Assembly: GCA_018711085.1 (NCBI GenBank)
Contig: DVIR01000015.1
Span: 1-16,325 of the forward strand
Direction of reading: 5' to 3'
DNA: 16,325 nucleotides
DNA from: Faeciplasma gallinarum
GTDB lineage: Bacteria > Bacillota > Clostridia > Oscillospirales > Ruminococcaceae
A program made the translations under genes and the position numbers. Below the pieces are notes generated by a model that was not told the origin of the DNA, ran no database searches, and was given only the letters and a program-made list of their open reading frames with translations. Shown in pieces: positions 14,460 to 16,325 of this stretch; positions within the stretch are counted from its first letter, which is position 1; each line of letters starts with the position of its first letter.

Positions 14460-14488
14460 ATTATAACGCTTTACCGAAATAAAATCAA
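14460..14488 (-). promoter_or_regulatory. Promoter of the tandem-domain lipoprotein gene
   Basis: The minus strand has TTGATT (14488-14483), a 17-base spacer and TATAAT (14465-14460), giving a leader of about 25 bases before the double ATG. The lipoprotein can therefore be expressed independently of the upstream GH30 gene. Confidence 0.7.
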
Positions 14489-14581
14489 TAATATCGTATA
14501 AAACAAGCCCAAAACCGTCACATTGCACAATACAGTGATGTAATTTACGGATATATTTCCTATATGAAGTGAAGAGGGCGG

Positions 14582-14612
14582 GCTTACCGTCGCGCGTATT
14601 GCGACGATAAGC
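14582..14612 (-). repeat. 12-bp stem hairpin between the GH30 terminator and the lipoprotein promoter
   Basis: On the minus strand GCTTATCGTCGC pairs with GCGACGGTAAGC around AATACGC, fully paired with one G-U. No T-run follows, so it is not a classic terminator. It may be a transcript-stabilising, protein-binding or operator element; the role is unknown. Confidence 0.45.
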
Positions 14613-14621
14613 TGTCCGACA

Positions 14622-14657
14622 AATAAAACAGCGGCACTCACAAGCCGAGCGCCGCTG
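14622..14657 (-). terminator. Intrinsic terminator of the GH30-type gene
   Basis: On the minus strand CAGCGGCGC (14657-14649) pairs with GTGCCGCTG (14637-14629), with one G-T pair, and is followed by TTTTATTT. It begins 11 bases after the stop codon. Confidence 0.85.
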
Positions 14658-14668
14658 CAATACTAAAT

Positions 14669-16325
14669 TCAATCTTTGATTTTATAAAGAGCAATCTCTG
14701 CTATGTTGCACATATAATCTTCGGTTGCTCCTTCTGCTCTGCCCTCGGGAACATCGTATCTAATATAGCGGTAGTTATATTCCTTGTCCAAAATAGCGTA
14801 GTTCATGCCGGAAGCAGGTGCATAAGACACCACATATATTTCTTCCCACTTCTCGCCGTTCTTAGAGCCGTAGAATCTTCCGCCATTCATTCTTCCCTCA
14901 TAACCCGTTCTCGGAGCAAAGCCCAACACATCAAACTTTACGGATTCGCCGAGGTCTAACTCAACCCAGCCTTCTGCCGTGCCGTCAAAGAATGTCTGAG
15001 TATCGCCGTCCACAACCTTATCTGCGGTATCGTCGCCGTTATTCCAAGCCATAGAACCGGTTACGGTTGCTTCGCTTACAGGCACTTCTTCAAGCTCTAT
15101 ATTGCCAAGCTCAACGCCGTCAACTATGAATGTTGTCACAGAGTTTGCCTTAAGCTCTGCCACAAAGCCGTCACCGTATGTGCCCATGTCCTCAAGCTGT
15201 GCCCAATGTTCGCCGTCCTCGATAGTTCCGCTTGTTCTTATCGTCTGAACCCTGCCGCCGACAGCAGCCATCTGCGAAAGATCATAGTTTACGTACTTAT
15301 CCTCGGCAGTCTTATTCAAGGCCACGATCACAAGCTCTTTTGTATCCTTATTATACGCTGCAAGGGAGTCTGCGCCGCAGTGAATCAAGGTCATGCCGGG
15401 ACGGATATACCTTGTGAACTGACCGAACGCATAGTACTTTTGAGTGAGTATAATGTCAACGTTGTCATGGTCGGCAACTGCTGTTCCCCAGAATCCCTGA
15501 GTGATATCTATCATACCCGAATCCTGACGGCCCTTGTATCCTTCCTCGCAGATGTGCTTATCTATTACCTGCCAAAGCACCCATGCGGAAGGAGAAAGTG
15601 AGTTTATATCGTTTATAATCTTCTCGCCGAGCCACAAAGCAGCGCCCATTTCACCTGCATCGGTGCCGGCGACGCCGTTTCCGTCAACCTCGCTCATCCA
15701 AAGGTTAAAGCCCTCGTCCTTAGCAAGCTGTCCAAGCTCGCCTATCCTGGTGGGGTTATATGTATGCGTATTTATTCTGCCGAGATACTCCTTTGCCTTA
15801 TCGGAGTAGAGGTTGTACTCCTCTATCTGAAGCTCTGTGCTTGTCTCATCGCTCGCAACAACCATCACGTTGTCGAGGTCATACTGTCTTAGCGCCTCAT
15901 AAGTAAGCTCAATTATCTTAGACTGAGACTCGCCCGCATCAAAGTGGCAGCCCTCCTGCTTATAGCTGTTCGCGCCCCAGAAGTTTGTATTCGGCTCGTT
16001 CATGGGAGACACGCTTGTCACCTCTATGCCGAGTTCATTCTGAATATAGTTAGTGACATGAGCCAGGTACTCCGCAAAGTCATCAAAGCAATCTTCCTTG
16101 AGGTTGTCTATGTTGGGATCGAATCCGCCCGAGGAGCATCCGCTCACCGTCATAAAGTACGGAGGTGAATTTGAGAACACCTCTACTATAGCCTCATCGC
16201 CCGCAGCCTCAACTGCGCGCTTTAAGACGTTGAGCTGACCTGCGTCCGCGTCATAATCGTAAACGTACTCACCCGTTTCCTCGTCCAAAACAAGCCATCC
16301 GGGCACATCGGAGTCTGTTCTTGTT
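14669..16325 (-). CDS. GH30-type glycoside hydrolase with C-terminal F5/8 type C (CBM32-like) domain, 5' end outside window
   Basis: The frame is open to the right edge, so the N-terminus (and any signal peptide) is missing; the GTG at 16306 is not a credible start. About 551 residues are visible. The catalytic part resembles clan A family GH30: SNSPPYFMTVSG, SVSPMNEPN with the acid/base Glu (codon 15995-15997), INTHTYN, WMSEVDGNG with the nucleophile Glu (codon 15689-15691), and AWVLWQVIDKH. The SPPYFMTVSG and SEVDGNG versions resemble what I recall of GH30 endo-beta-1,6-galactanases, but substrate cannot be settled by reading. A beta-sandwich segment follows the barrel. The last ~135 residues form a discoidin/F5/8 type C domain (NGDDTADKVVDGDTQTFF, GWVELDLG, FYGSKNGEKWEEI, YRYIRYDVPEG, AEIALYKI), expected to bind glycans. 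A strong terminator follows directly. Confidence 0.88.
   Translation of the reverse strand, partial: TRTDSDVPGWLVLDEETGEYVYDYDADAGQLNVLKRAVEAAGDEAIVEVFSNSPPYFMTVSGCSSGGFDPNIDNLKEDCFDDFAEYLAHVTNYIQNELGIEVTSVSPMNEPNTNFWGANSYKQEGCHFDAGESQSKIIELTYEALRQYDLDNVMVVASDETSTELQIEEYNLYSDKAKEYLGRINTHTYNPTRIGELGQLAKDEGFNLWMSEVDGNGVAGTDAGEMGAALWLGEKIINDINSLSPSAWVLWQVIDKHICEEGYKGRQDSGMIDITQGFWGTAVADHDNVDIILTQKYYAFGQFTRYIRPGMTLIHCGADSLAAYNKDTKELVIVALNKTAEDKYVNYDLSQMAAVGGRVQTIRTSGTIEDGEHWAQLEDMGTYGDGFVAELKANSVTTFIVDGVELGNIELEEVPVSEATVTGSMAWNNGDDTADKVVDGDTQTFFDGTAEGWVELDLGESVKFDVLGFAPRTGYEGRMNGGRFYGSKNGEKWEEIYVVSYAPASGMNYAILDKEYNYRYIRYDVPEGRAEGATEDYMCNIAEIALYKIKD

Noticed and set aside
14430..14672. N-terminal extension of the lipoprotein frame up to 14672
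   Set aside because: It would cover the GH30 terminator, a second hairpin and a good promoter, is rich in Cys/Arg, and would bury the signal peptide inside the protein. The double ATG with GGAGGAG upstream is the real start.

Overview
The window looks like chromosomal DNA from an anaerobic, plant-polysaccharide-degrading Clostridia member, most plausibly an Oscillospiraceae/Ruminococcus-type gut or rumen bacterium. This is inferred from several signs: two glycoside hydrolases of plant cell wall type (GH10 and GH30), Firmicutes-restricted families (DUF4364, DUF3737), a SAM-I riboswitch before metK, strong AAGGAGG-type ribosome binding sites, frequent TTG/GTG starts and a genome of moderate GC. 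There are no mobile elements, phage genes, rRNA or CRISPR arrays. Both edges cut a gene.

Layout, left to right. (1) The 3' part of a membrane protein resembling an ABC-2-type permease reads rightwards and meets a leftward DUF3737 beta-helix protein at a shared bidirectional terminator. (2) A leftward block runs CDF metal-cation transporter, then a DUF3810 membrane metalloprotease-like protein (overlapping by one base, TGATG), then a GH10 xylanase lipoprotein, then DUF3737. The first two are clearly coupled. The GH10 gene follows after 42 bases and DUF3737 after 122 bases, which include a hairpin and a palindrome. (3) A second leftward operon is pcrA helicase, then a DUF4364 winged-helix-like protein, then a YfbR-like HD-domain 5'-deoxynucleotidase (the last pair overlap by ATGA). 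(4) Divergent from pcrA is a rightward AI-2E/UPF0118 family transporter with its own terminator. (5) A free-standing leftward tRNA-Thr(GGU) has a perfect consensus promoter, an encoded CCA end and its own terminator. (6) Leftward metK sits behind a perfect consensus promoter, a full SAM-I riboswitch and an intrinsic terminator, and is followed by an overlapping ComEA-like membrane helix-hairpin-helix gene. (7) At the right end a leftward GH30-type glycosidase with a C-terminal discoidin/CBM32-like domain (5' end outside the window) has its own terminator. It is followed by a separately promoted lipoprotein with two tandem copies of a beta-rich domain that I read as a carbohydrate-binding-like module.

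How the parts work together: most of the window is housekeeping (DNA repair helicase, nucleotide clean-up, SAM synthesis, a tRNA). The accessory theme is extracellular carbohydrate use: a surface-anchored GH10, a GH30 with a binding domain, and a surface lipoprotein that may capture glycan. The least understood pieces are the duplicated-domain lipoprotein, the coupled CDF/DUF3810 pair and the DUF3737 protein. I saw no clearly new multi-gene system, but the lipoprotein and the CDF/DUF3810 pair are the best candidates for undescribed function.
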